A stretch of DNA of 64,000 bases, from assembly GCF_010550675.1 (NCBI RefSeq), contig NZ_JAAGOA010000001.1, positions 62,001 to 126,000 of the forward strand. The letters run 5' to 3'. Below are positions 18,406-26,480 of the stretch, piece by piece. The notes under the pieces were generated by a model. That model made no database searches, was not told where the DNA came from, and saw only the letters and a list, made by a program, of their open reading frames with translations. Both the position numbers and the translations under genes were made by a program. Numbering within the stretch: the first letter of the stretch is position 1; each line of letters begins with the position of its first letter. Source of the DNA: Phytoactinopolyspora halotolerans (GTDB taxonomy: Bacteria > Actinomycetota > Actinomycetes > Jiangellales > Jiangellaceae).

Positions 18406-19167
18406 TCACAGTGGGGTCGGCTGCTTGGACCGGTCGCGTCCCGCGGAGTAGAGGAAGCTGTCCGGGAAACCCTCCGCCGCCAGCACCGGGCCGACGAAGA
18501 TCGTCGCCGCGCGCGTGATGCCCGCGTCCCGGACCATCCCGACCAGGTCGCCCACGGTCCCACGGACCACCTGCTCACCGGGCTGAGAAGCCAGCGCGAC
18601 CACGGCCGCCGGGCAGTCCGCCCCGTAATACGGCAGCAGCTCCTCGACGACCTGTTCGATCCGGTTGACCGCGAGGTGCAACGCCAGCGTGGTGCCGGTC
18701 GCCGCGAAGGCGGCCAGCTTCTCCCCCTCCGGCATCGACGTGGATCGCGCCTGCGCCCGGGTGAGAACCACACTCTGGCCGACGGTCGGCACGGTCAGCT
18801 CGCGCTTCAGCACCGCCGCCGCAGCCGCGAACGCCGGCACGCCCGGCACCACCTCGTACGGGACACCGGCGGCGTCCAGCCGGCGCATCTGCTCCGCGAC
18901 CGCGCTGTACACGGAGGGGTCGCCGGAGGTGAGACGAGCCACGTCCGCGCCCCGCCGGTGCGCGGCGACCTGCTCATCGATGATCTGATCCAGAGTGAGA
19001 TCGGCGGTGTCCACCAGCCGGGCACCGTCCGGGCAGTGGTCGAGCAACTCGGTGGGGGTAAGGCTCCCCGGGTACAGGCACACCTGGCAACGGGCGAGCA
19101 GGTCGCGTCCGCGCACGGTGATCAGGTCGGCGGCGCCGGGGCCGGCACCGATGAAGTAGACGGTCAC
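18406..19167 (-). CDS. cobM: Precorrin-4 C11-methyltransferase CobM
   Basis: A 253-residue SAM-dependent methyltransferase of the corrin/siroheme fold, acting on C11 of precorrin-4. MTVYFIGAGPGAADLITVRG is the classic N-terminus, with LTSGDPSVYSA and VVPGVPAFAAAAA for SAM binding, and LALHLAVNRI. The start is GTG 19167, preceded by AAGGAGAG. It lies 30 bases downstream of cobL on the same strand and is probably cotranscribed with it. Confidence 0.95.
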   Translation of the reverse strand: MTVYFIGAGPGAADLITVRGRDLLARCQVCLYPGSLTPTELLDHCPDGARLVDTADLTLDQIIDEQVAAHRRGADVARLTSGDPSVYSAVAEQMRRLDAAGVPYEVVPGVPAFAAAAAVLKRELTVPTVGQSVVLTRAQARSTSMPEGEKLAAFAATGTTLALHLAVNRIEQVVEELLPYYGADCPAAVVALASQPGEQVVRGTVGDLVGMVRDAGITRAATIFVGPVLAAEGFPDSFLYSAGRDRSKQPTPL

Positions 19168-19197
19168 GAATTCTCTCCTTGTCCGGCCATCAAGCCA

Positions 19198-20493
19198 TCA
19201 GGCCACATCGCGGGGCGCGGCGGCGGATCCGTGCGGTGCGACGCCGTCGTCGCGCGCCCGGCAGTAGCTCCATTGGGTCACGGTCCGCGCCGGTGTCCAC
19301 CCGGTGAACCCACCCAGCGGCGCCGCCCGTTCGATCGAGTGCCGGGTCAGCTCCCCGCCGTGTGTGGCGTAGGCACCGGTCAGGGCGGACTCGGCCTGCA
19401 CCGTCACACCGTGTGCGACGAGCCGCCCGCCGGGCGCGAGCGCGGCGACACACCCGTCCAGGACACCGGGTTTGCTGACGGCACCGCCCAGGAACACCGC
19501 ATCCGGCGGTCCGGGTAGGTCACCCAGCATCCCGGGCGCCGAACCGACCACCACGCGCAGGTCCGGGACGCCGAGCCGCTCCGCGTTGCGACGGATGCGC
19601 TCCGCACGCTCCGGATCGGCCTCGAGCGCCACGGCACGGTTGGCGGGATGCACGCGCATCCATTCAATGGCGACGCTGCCCGATCCTGCGCCGACGTCCC
19701 ACAGCAGCCGGCCGGGCAGCGGCACCAGCCTGGCCAGACAAGCGGCACGAAGATCACGCTTGGTGAGCTGGCCGTCGTGCTCGAATGCGTCATCTTCAAG
19801 GCCGGGGACCGTCGCCAGCGGGGACACGTCGGACTCGATCCGACACTCCACAGCGACGACGTTCAGCGCCGCGCCCGGTGGCTCCGCCCAGCCGGCGGCA
19901 ACCCCGGCCACGGTGCGTTCACCGTCTCCGCCGAGATTCTCCAGGACGGTGACCGCGCTGCGACCGTACCCGCGCTCGACCAGCAGGGCGCAGAGTTCGG
20001 CGGGCGTGGCGGCGTCCGCGCTGAGGACGAGGATCCGCTGCCCGGGTGCCAAGACTCGGCTCACCCGGTGCACGTTCCGTCCGACGACGCTCACCACATC
20101 GGTCTGTTCGGCCGCCCATCCCATCCGGGCACGGGCGAGCGCCACCGACGACACCGCGGGCAGGATACGCACCGCGTCCCGGCCGAACACCTCCAGCAAC
20201 GTCGTCCCAACCCCGCTGACCAGTGGGTCTCCGCTCGCCAGGACGACGACGCACCGCCCTCGATGCGCCGTGAACAGCTCCCGCAGGCCATCGCGGAACG
20301 GCTTCGGCCAGGAGACCTTTCTCACATCGTCGGTGGGCACCATGGCAAGGTGACGTTCGCCACCCACCAGCACGTCCGCCCCTTCGATGGCGGCGCGGGC
20401 CGACTCGGTCAGACCAGCCCAGCCATCTGCGCCGATGCCGACGACGGTGATCCGTCCGGGAGGCGCTGGTTCGGATACGGCTGGCTGGCTCAC
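19198..20493 (-). CDS. cobL: Precorrin-6Y C5,15-methyltransferase (decarboxylating) CobL
   Basis: A 431-residue bifunctional enzyme. The N-terminal CbiE-like domain (TVVGIGADGWAGL, LASGDPLVSGVG) methylates C5. The C-terminal CbiT-like Rossmann domain (WDVGAGSGSVAIEWMR, PDAVFLGG) methylates C15 and decarboxylates the C12 side chain. The GTG start at 20493 gives a short leader before the first strand; the ribosome site is poor. It diverges from cobB with 66 bases between starts, so a shared promoter region is likely, and cobM follows downstream. Confidence 0.93.
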   Translation of the reverse strand: MSQPAVSEPAPPGRITVVGIGADGWAGLTESARAAIEGADVLVGGERHLAMVPTDDVRKVSWPKPFRDGLRELFTAHRGRCVVVLASGDPLVSGVGTTLLEVFGRDAVRILPAVSSVALARARMGWAAEQTDVVSVVGRNVHRVSRVLAPGQRILVLSADAATPAELCALLVERGYGRSAVTVLENLGGDGERTVAGVAAGWAEPPGAALNVVAVECRIESDVSPLATVPGLEDDAFEHDGQLTKRDLRAACLARLVPLPGRLLWDVGAGSGSVAIEWMRVHPANRAVALEADPERAERIRRNAERLGVPDLRVVVGSAPGMLGDLPGPPDAVFLGGAVSKPGVLDGCVAALAPGGRLVAHGVTVQAESALTGAYATHGGELTRHSIERAAPLGGFTGWTPARTVTQWSYCRARDDGVAPHGSAAAPRDVA

Positions 20494-20559
20494 GGTCCCA
20501 CACCGTAGCCGAAGTCGCGTACCGTCCTGCACAACGTGGTTCGCAGGAAGGAGGGGTCG

Positions 20560-22119
20560 ATGGCGCACGCGCTCCCCCGACTGGTGATCGCTGCGCCGGC
20601 ATCCGGCCAGGGCAAGACCACGGTCGCATCCGGGCTGATGGCCGCGCTGCGAGACCGCGGCCTGGAGGTCTCCGGTCACAAGGTCGGGCCGGACTACATC
20701 GATCCGAGCTACCACGCACTGGCCACCAGCCGCCCTCCCCGGAACCTCGATCCGCACCTGCAGGGCGAGGAGCGCATCGTTCCGCTGCTGCTGCACGGGG
20801 CGGGCGCCGCTCCTGGCCGCCGGTCCGCGGACGTCGCCGTCATCGAAGGCGTCATGGGCCTGTTCGACGGGGCGCTGGGCACCGACGGCTTCGCGTCCAC
20901 CGCCCACGTGGCCAGGCTCACCCGCACGCCGGTCGTGCTGGTCGTCGACGCGAGTGCCGCCAGCCGCAGCGTCGCCGCGGTAGTCCACGGATTCGCCACC
21001 TTCGACCCGGACGTCACGCTGGCCGGTGTCATCCTGAACAAGGTCGGCACCGAACGGCACGCGGCGGAGATCACCGCCGCGCTGCGGACCACCGGCGTTC
21101 CGGTGCTGGGGGTCCTGCGCCGGTCGCCGGGCATCGAGACACCAAGCCGGCACCTCGGTCTGATCCCGGCCGGCGAACGCGGTCGGCAAGCGGCGGAGAT
21201 GCTCGGCCGGCTCCGGGCATGGATCACCGAAGGTGTGGATCTGGACGCCGTCATCCGGGCCGCCCGCACCGCTCCGGCACTACACGCGGAGCCGTGGGAT
21301 CCGGCTCGGGCTCTCGCCTCACCGGATCCGGTTGCTCTCTCCTCACCGGATCCGGTTCCTCTCGTCCGGAAAGATCTGGAGGCCGTCCGTGACGTCGACG
21401 GACCAGCCGGTGCGGCAACCGTCGTACCGCACAGGGCGGGGCGGGCGGTGGTCGCGATGGCGGCCGGGCAGGCGTTCACCTTCCGGTACACCGAGAACGT
21501 CGAACTGCTCCAGGCCGCAGGTGCGGACGTCGTGGACATCGACCCGCTGACCGAGGCCGCGCTTCCCGACGGGTGTTCGGGGCTGTACTTCGGCGGCGGC
21601 TTCCCGGAAGTGCACGCCGAGCCGCTGGCCTCGAACGACCCGCTGCGCCGCGCCGTCGCCGCCAGTGCCGGGCGGCTGCCGATCGTCGCCGAGTGCGCCG
21701 GCCTGACCTACCTCTGCCGCGAACTCGACGGACAGCCCATGACCGGCGTGCTACAGGCGTCCGCCCGGATGACGGAGCGGCGCACGCTGGGCTACCGCAC
21801 GGCGGCGGCCGCAGGCGACAACGTCCTCGCCCCGTCCGGTGCGGCCGTCACCGGGCACGAGTTCCATCGCACCCAGGTGACGCCACGCCACGGGCGTCCG
21901 GCCGCGTGGGCGTGGGGCGGCGACCACGAGGGCTTCGCCGGTCCGCTCCTGCACGCCTCGTACCTGCACACACATTGGGCGGGCCACCCGCAGCTGGCCC
22001 GCCGGTTCGCCGCGGCCGCCACCCGCACTCTGCGGGACACCGGCTCGCACCGGTACAGTGGTGCCTGCCGTGGTGCACGGGAAGCCGGTGTGAAACCGGA
22101 GCGGCCCTCGCCACTGTGA
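20560..22119 (+). CDS. cobB: Cobyrinic/hydrogenobyrinic acid a,c-diamide synthase CobB
   Basis: A 519-residue glutamine amidotransferase that amidates the a and c side chains using ATP and glutamine. The P-loop APASGQGKTTVAS opens the N-terminal ATP domain, and AECAGLTYL carries the nucleophilic cysteine of the C-terminal glutaminase domain. Between them are two tandem eight-residue repeats (SPDPVAL/SPDPVPL). ATG 20560 follows AGGAAGGAGG. Oddly, the last 22 codons (22051-22116) and the stop lie inside cobalamin riboswitch 3, so the C-terminal RYSGACRGAREAGVKPERPSPL-type tail is encoded by aptamer sequence and is unlikely to be ancestral. Confidence 0.93.
   Translation: MAHALPRLVIAAPASGQGKTTVASGLMAALRDRGLEVSGHKVGPDYIDPSYHALATSRPPRNLDPHLQGEERIVPLLLHGAGAAPGRRSADVAVIEGVMGLFDGALGTDGFASTAHVARLTRTPVVLVVDASAASRSVAAVVHGFATFDPDVTLAGVILNKVGTERHAAEITAALRTTGVPVLGVLRRSPGIETPSRHLGLIPAGERGRQAAEMLGRLRAWITEGVDLDAVIRAARTAPALHAEPWDPARALASPDPVALSSPDPVPLVRKDLEAVRDVDGPAGAATVVPHRAGRAVVAMAAGQAFTFRYTENVELLQAAGADVVDIDPLTEAALPDGCSGLYFGGGFPEVHAEPLASNDPLRRAVAASAGRLPIVAECAGLTYLCRELDGQPMTGVLQASARMTERRTLGYRTAAAAGDNVLAPSGAAVTGHEFHRTQVTPRHGRPAAWAWGGDHEGFAGPLLHASYLHTHWAGHPQLARRFAAAATRTLRDTGSHRYSGACRGAREAGVKPERPSPL
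21317..21364 (+). repeat. 24-bp tandem duplication within cobB
   Basis: Two copies of a 24-bp unit beginning CCTCACCGGATCCGGTT, differing at few bases, in frame in the linker between the ATPase and glutaminase domains. It adds eight residues and does not break the gene. Confidence 0.7.
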
Positions 22120-22268
22120 TCGGGAAGTCCCCGGCCGTTCCCCTGCAAGGGGAGTCACTGGGCAGCGCACGCGCCGCCTGGGAAGGCAGGCCGGACGACG
22201 TACCCGTCAGCCAGGAGACCGGCCACGGCACTGCAAGCTGCGATTCCACGAGGTGATGGAAGGCGGTC
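22050..22268 (+). promoter_or_regulatory. Cobalamin riboswitch 3 (transporter operon), 219-bp repeat copy 2
   Basis: Identical at all 219 bases to 9901-10119, including aptamer, B12 box and the GGAAGG ribosome site, and followed within five bases by the ATG of the first BtuF-like gene. The 5' 70 bases overlap the cobB coding sequence. It should shut down corrinoid uptake when cobalamin is ample; but ribosomes finishing cobB will run through the first part of the aptamer, so folding here is exposed to translation in a way copy 2 is not. Confidence 0.95.
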
Positions 22269-22272
22269 TTCA

Positions 22273-23412
22273 ATGACCACACCTGCGCATACCCAGGCGC
22301 GTCCGCAACGTTCCGCTCGATCCGGCCACAGCGCCGACTCCCCCTCATCGCCGAGGTCCATGCGGCGCGGTGCTGCCCTCGCCGGTACCGTGGCGCTGGC
22401 CACGCTTGCCGCCTGCGGGAACGCCGCGACCGACGACGAGGCGACGACCGCCGCAGACGCAACGCCCACCGGAGCGGCGACGGCGAGCGGCGACTCCAGC
22501 CCGGCCGGGACGTCGGACGCCACGTCAACCGCGTCCGGGCCGGTGATCATCGACAACTGCGGCCTGCAGGTCACCGTCGACGCGCCTCCACAACGCGCGG
22601 TGACCATGAACCAGTCCGCCACCGAGGTGATGCTCGCGCTCGGGCTCGAGGACCGGATGGCCGGCACCGCCTACCTCGACGATGCGGTCCTGCCACAGTT
22701 CGCCGACGCCTACGCGACCGTCCCGGTGCTGAGCGAGGCGTATCCATCGCAGGAGGCGCTACTCGACGCAGAGCCGGACGCGGTCTACGGCGCCTACCCG
22801 AGCGCGTTCCAACCTGACGCCGCCGGCGATCGGGCTGAACTGCACGAGCTGGGCGTCTCCACCTACCTGTCGCCCGCCGCCTGCCCGGACAAGGCGCCGG
22901 ACGAACCGCTGGAGATCGAGACGGTCTGGCAAGAGATCCAGGACATCGGTGCGATCTTCGGTGCCACCGACCAAGCGGCCGCGCTGGTCGAGCAGCAGCG
23001 TTCCGACCTCGCGGAGGCGGTCGCCGCGGCGGACGACATGTCCTCCACCACGGTCATGTGGTGGGACGGCGGGACGGACGCGCCCAGTGTGGGAGCGTGC
23101 TGCGGCGCACCCGGGATGATCATGAACGCCGCCGGTCTGCAGAACGTCTTCGCCGACATCGAGGGCAACTGGGCCGACGTCAGCTGGGAGCAGGTCGCCG
23201 AGCGCGACCCCGACGTGATCGTCCTGGTCGACGCGGAGTGGAGCACCGCGGAGGAGAAACGGGACACCATCGAGTCCACGCCCGGCGCCCGTGAGCTTCC
23301 GGCCGTCGCCGACGGCCGGTTCGTCGAGGTGCCCTTCTCCGCGACCACACCGGGCGTGCGCAACGTCCGTGCTGTGGCAGACCTGATCACCGGGGTGGAG
23401 GGTCTGCAGTGA
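22273..23412 (+). CDS. BtuF-like ABC substrate-binding lipoprotein 1
   Basis: A 379-residue periplasmic-binding-protein-like lipoprotein of the class III (BtuF/FecB) fold. The signal peptide ends in LATLAACG with lipidated Cys48; a Thr/Ala/Asp-rich spacer follows, then the binding domain from IDNCGLQVTVDAPPQRAVT. It is the first gene after riboswitch 3 and overlaps a paralogue by 4 bases, followed by permease and ATPase genes, so it most likely captures cobalamin or another corrinoid. Both paralogues carry VGACCGAPGMI, an adjacent cysteine pair not usual in BtuF. An internal Met30 could be an alternative start, but the ribosome site favours 22273. Confidence 0.88.
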   Translation: MTTPAHTQARPQRSARSGHSADSPSSPRSMRRGAALAGTVALATLAACGNAATDDEATTAADATPTGAATASGDSSPAGTSDATSTASGPVIIDNCGLQVTVDAPPQRAVTMNQSATEVMLALGLEDRMAGTAYLDDAVLPQFADAYATVPVLSEAYPSQEALLDAEPDAVYGAYPSAFQPDAAGDRAELHELGVSTYLSPAACPDKAPDEPLEIETVWQEIQDIGAIFGATDQAAALVEQQRSDLAEAVAAADDMSSTTVMWWDGGTDAPSVGACCGAPGMIMNAAGLQNVFADIEGNWADVSWEQVAERDPDVIVLVDAEWSTAEEKRDTIESTPGARELPAVADGRFVEVPFSATTPGVRNVRAVADLITGVEGLQ

Positions 23413-24488
23413 GTGACCGACCCCACACGTCAGGCCACCGCGCGACCTTCCCCGGACTCACCGCGTTGGGGCTGATCACGGCGCTGTCCGTGGCCGGATG
23501 CGGTTCCGCGGGCGACGACGCCGGCTCCCGCACGAAGGACGCGTCCGCAGACGGCGGCGGGCAGCCGGCCTCAGATCCGGTCGGCGCCGACGAATGGCCG
23601 CTGACCATCGACAACTGCGGCATCGAGGTCACCCTCCACGAACCGCCGCAGCGCGTCGTGACCCTGAACAAGCCGGCGACGGAGATTCTGCTGGCGCTGG
23701 GTCTGCGCGACCGGGTGGCGGCAGTGGCCGGTGCGCCGGACGACACGGTCGCCGCCGAGGTGGCTGACGATTTCGCCGCCGTCGACGTCCTGGTGGAGAA
23801 GGACTACCCGAGCTTCGAAGCGTTGGTCGACACCGAGCCCGACTTCGTCTACGCCGCCTACCCCAGCGCGTTCCGCGATGACGGCGTCGGCAGCCGGGAG
23901 ACCTTCGCCGATCTGGGTGTCCCGACCTACCTATCCGAAGGTCGCTGTGAGAACCGGGATGAGCACGAGCCGATCTCCGTCGAGGACATCTGGTCCGAGA
24001 TCACCGAGATCGGCCGCATCTTCGGCGTCGGCGACGAGGCCGACCGACTCGTGGCCGACCAGCGCGAGCAGCTCGACCAGACGCTGGCGTCGCTGGACGG
24101 GCTGCCGGCCCGGACCGTCTACTGGTGGGACATGCGCACCGACACGCCGTTCGTCGGCGCCTGCTGCGGTGCACCCGGCATGATCATCGACGCGCTCGGC
24201 TTCCAGAACATCTTCGACGACCTTCCCGGCCATTGGGCGGACGCGAACTGGGAGCAGGTGGTCGAGCGGGATCCGGACATGATCGTGATCGCTGACTTCG
24301 GCGACGGCGACGCCGCCGAGAAGCTCGAGTTCATCACCTCTGACCCGACGCTCAGCCAACTCCGCGCGGTGCGGAACGACGCCCTGGTGACGCTGCCGTT
24401 CGCGATGACGACGCCCGGAATCCAGACCGTCGACGCCATCGAGACCCTGGCCCAAGCCGCCGCCGAGGCAGGTGAGGAGGGTGAGTAA
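23409..24488 (+). CDS. BtuF-like ABC substrate-binding lipoprotein 2
   Basis: A 359-residue paralogue of the gene before it, with lipobox SVAGCG (Cys31), the same IDNCGIEVTLHEPPQRVVTLN entry to the binding domain, YPSFEALVDTEPDFVYAAYPSAF-like segments shared with its neighbour, and the same VGACCGAPGMI motif. The GTG start overlaps the upstream stop by 4 bases. The pair clearly arose by tandem duplication long ago. They may bind different corrinoids or cobinamide versus cobalamin; this is inference from context. Confidence 0.88.
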   Translation: MSDRPHTSGHRATFPGLTALGLITALSVAGCGSAGDDAGSRTKDASADGGGQPASDPVGADEWPLTIDNCGIEVTLHEPPQRVVTLNKPATEILLALGLRDRVAAVAGAPDDTVAAEVADDFAAVDVLVEKDYPSFEALVDTEPDFVYAAYPSAFRDDGVGSRETFADLGVPTYLSEGRCENRDEHEPISVEDIWSEITEIGRIFGVGDEADRLVADQREQLDQTLASLDGLPARTVYWWDMRTDTPFVGACCGAPGMIIDALGFQNIFDDLPGHWADANWEQVVERDPDMIVIADFGDGDAAEKLEFITSDPTLSQLRAVRNDALVTLPFAMTTPGIQTVDAIETLAQAAAEAGEEGE

Positions 24489-25674
24489 CGCAGCCGCCGA
24501 GACCACGGGCGGCCATGCCGCATCCGGCTCCGTCCTACGGGGCTCCGGCGTACAGGGCTCCGGCGTACAGGGCTCCGGCGGGCCGACACGCCCGAGCCCT
24601 CCACGCAGCGGCGGCCGTCCGTCGTTGCGCGCCCTCTCCAGCGGCGGGATCGTCCTCGGTTCGGCCGTGCTTCTGCTCGCGTCGGTGTTGGTGGCCGTGG
24701 TGCTCGGCCAGGCGGACATCACTGTGCGCGAGGTCTGGACCGTGCTGACCGACCGGCTCAACCTGTCCTTCCTTCAGATCGACGCGGTCGGGCTGGGCGC
24801 GCAGCAGCCGAGCGACATCCGGGCCGACGTGATCTGGGAGATGCGGCTGCCCCGGGCGGTGAACGCCGTCGTTGTCGGCGCGGGCCTCGCCGTCGTCGGC
24901 GCCATCATGCAGACGCTGACCCGCAACCCGATGGCCGACCCCTACCTGCTGGGCATCTCCTCCGGCGCGTCGACCGGCGCAGTGCTGGTGATCGTGGCCG
25001 GATTCGGGTCCGGCCTGGTCGGAGTCTCCGCCGGTGCCTTCGCCGGGGCGCTGCTCGCGTTCGTGTTGGTGCTCGTCTTCGGCCAGCGTTCCGGCACCCT
25101 GACACCGGTACGGATGATCCTGGCCGGGATCGCCATCGGGCAACTGTGCGGCGCGCTGACCACGTTCGTGATCCTGTGGGTGGCGGATCCGCACGCCACC
25201 CAGGACGTGCAGTTCTGGCTGTCCGGTTCGCTGGCGGCGTCGCGGTGGTCATCGTTGCGGATCGCTGCTGTCGTCCTCGTACTGGCCCTCTTGCTGTGCC
25301 TGTGGCACGCCCGCGCGCTGAACGCGTTCGCCTTCGGCGACGACGCGGCGGCGTCGCTCGGCATCGACGTCAATCGGGTGCGCTGGGTGCTGCTGGTCGC
25401 GTGCGCGCTGCTCACCGGGGTGCTGGTGGCGGTCAGCGGTGCGATCGGGTTCGTCGGGCTGTTGCTGCCGCATGCCGTCCGATTCCTGGTCGGGCCGGAT
25501 CACCGGCTGGTGCTCCCGTTGTCGTGTGTGCTCGGCGGCGCGTTCCTGCTCTGGGTGGACACGGTCGCGCGGACCGCCTTCGACCCCCGCGAACTCCCGG
25601 TCGGGGTGGTCACCGCGATCCTCGGCGTGCCGGCGTTCATCTGGATCCTGAAGAAGCGGCAGGTGCGCGCATGA
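24481..25674 (+). CDS. btuC: BtuC/FecCD-type ABC permease
   Basis: A 397-residue membrane subunit of a class II importer, with about ten hydrophobic segments from residue 57 on, and family signatures RLPRAVNAVVVGAGLAVVGAIMQTLTRNPMADPYLLGISSGA and GAIGFVGLLLPHAVRFLVGPDHR. The N-terminal 50 residues are Gly/Ser-rich and encoded partly by a 15-bp tandem repeat. GTG 24481 is used, but GTG 24472 in the same frame is equally possible because GAGGAGG lies directly before 24481. It overlaps the second btuF-like gene by 8 bases. In this context it probably carries corrinoid. Confidence 0.9.
   Translation: MSNAAAETTGGHAASGSVLRGSGVQGSGVQGSGGPTRPSPPRSGGRPSLRALSSGGIVLGSAVLLLASVLVAVVLGQADITVREVWTVLTDRLNLSFLQIDAVGLGAQQPSDIRADVIWEMRLPRAVNAVVVGAGLAVVGAIMQTLTRNPMADPYLLGISSGASTGAVLVIVAGFGSGLVGVSAGAFAGALLAFVLVLVFGQRSGTLTPVRMILAGIAIGQLCGALTTFVILWVADPHATQDVQFWLSGSLAASRWSSLRIAAVVLVLALLLCLWHARALNAFAFGDDAAASLGIDVNRVRWVLLVACALLTGVLVAVSGAIGFVGLLLPHAVRFLVGPDHRLVLPLSCVLGGAFLLWVDTVARTAFDPRELPVGVVTAILGVPAFIWILKKRQVRA
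24541..24580 (+). repeat. 15-bp tandem repeat in btuC 5' end
   Basis: GGCTCCGGCGTACAG repeated twice and followed by a partial third copy; in frame, encoding Gly-Ser-Gly-Val-Gln units in the cytoplasmic N-terminal tail of the permease. Confidence 0.8.
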
Positions 25675-26480
25675 CGATCACCTCCGCCCAGGCGCCCACC
25701 GGCCTCAACGTGCATGAGATCAGCTGGTCGGCGAAGGGCACACTCATCGTCGACGGCATCGACCTGCGGGCGCCGTTCGGCAAGATCACCGGCCTGCTCG
25801 GCCCGAACGGATCCGGCAAGACGACGCTCCTGCGCGCCGTCGCCCGGCTGTCCACCCCGGACCGGGGCGTCGTCCATCTCGACGGCACCGATCTCGCCGG
25901 CCTCCGCCGACGCGAGCTGGCCCGTCGGCTCGCGGTGGTGGAACAGCACGCGGGCACGGATCTGGACGTGACCGTGCTCGACGTCGTCCTGCTGGGCCGC
26001 ACCCCGTACCGGTCGGCGTTGCAGAGCGACTCGGAGCATGACCGGGCGCTGGCGCTGGATGCCCTGCGTCAGGTGCGCATGGCCGACTTCGCCGACCGGA
26101 AGTGGGGGACGCTCTCCGGCGGCGAGCAACAACGCGTCCAGCTCGCTCGGGCGATCACGCAGCAACCGTCGCTGCTGGTCCTGGACGAGCCGACGAACCA
26201 TCTCGACATCGCGCACGCTCTCTCGCTGCTCTCTCTGGTGCAGCGGGCGAACCTGACGACCCTGGCCGCCCTGCACGACCTGAACCTGGCGGCGATGTAC
26301 TGCGACCACCTGGTGGTGCTGCGTGACGGACGGGTCGAAGCGAGCGGTACCGCCGCCGAGGTACTCACCCCGGAGCTGCTCCGGGATGTCTACGACGTGC
26401 ACGCCGACGTGGGGACGCACCCGGTGACCGGGCGGCCGTTGCTGACCTTCCACCCGCCGGCCGGGGGTGATCTCGGATGA
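25671..26480 (+). CDS. btuD: BtuD-type ABC importer ATPase
   Basis: A 269-residue ATP-binding subunit. Walker A is GPNGSGKTT (residues 44-52), the signature is LSGGEQQRVQLAR, Walker B is LLVLDEP, and ALHDLNLAAMYCD carries the switch histidine. The order and size match FecE/BtuD ATPases that energise class II importers. ATGA overlap with btuC and again with the next gene shows tight coupling within the transporter operon. Confidence 0.93.
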   Translation: MTITSAQAPTGLNVHEISWSAKGTLIVDGIDLRAPFGKITGLLGPNGSGKTTLLRAVARLSTPDRGVVHLDGTDLAGLRRRELARRLAVVEQHAGTDLDVTVLDVVLLGRTPYRSALQSDSEHDRALALDALRQVRMADFADRKWGTLSGGEQQRVQLARAITQQPSLLVLDEPTNHLDIAHALSLLSLVQRANLTTLAALHDLNLAAMYCDHLVVLRDGRVEASGTAAEVLTPELLRDVYDVHADVGTHPVTGRPLLTFHPPAGGDLG

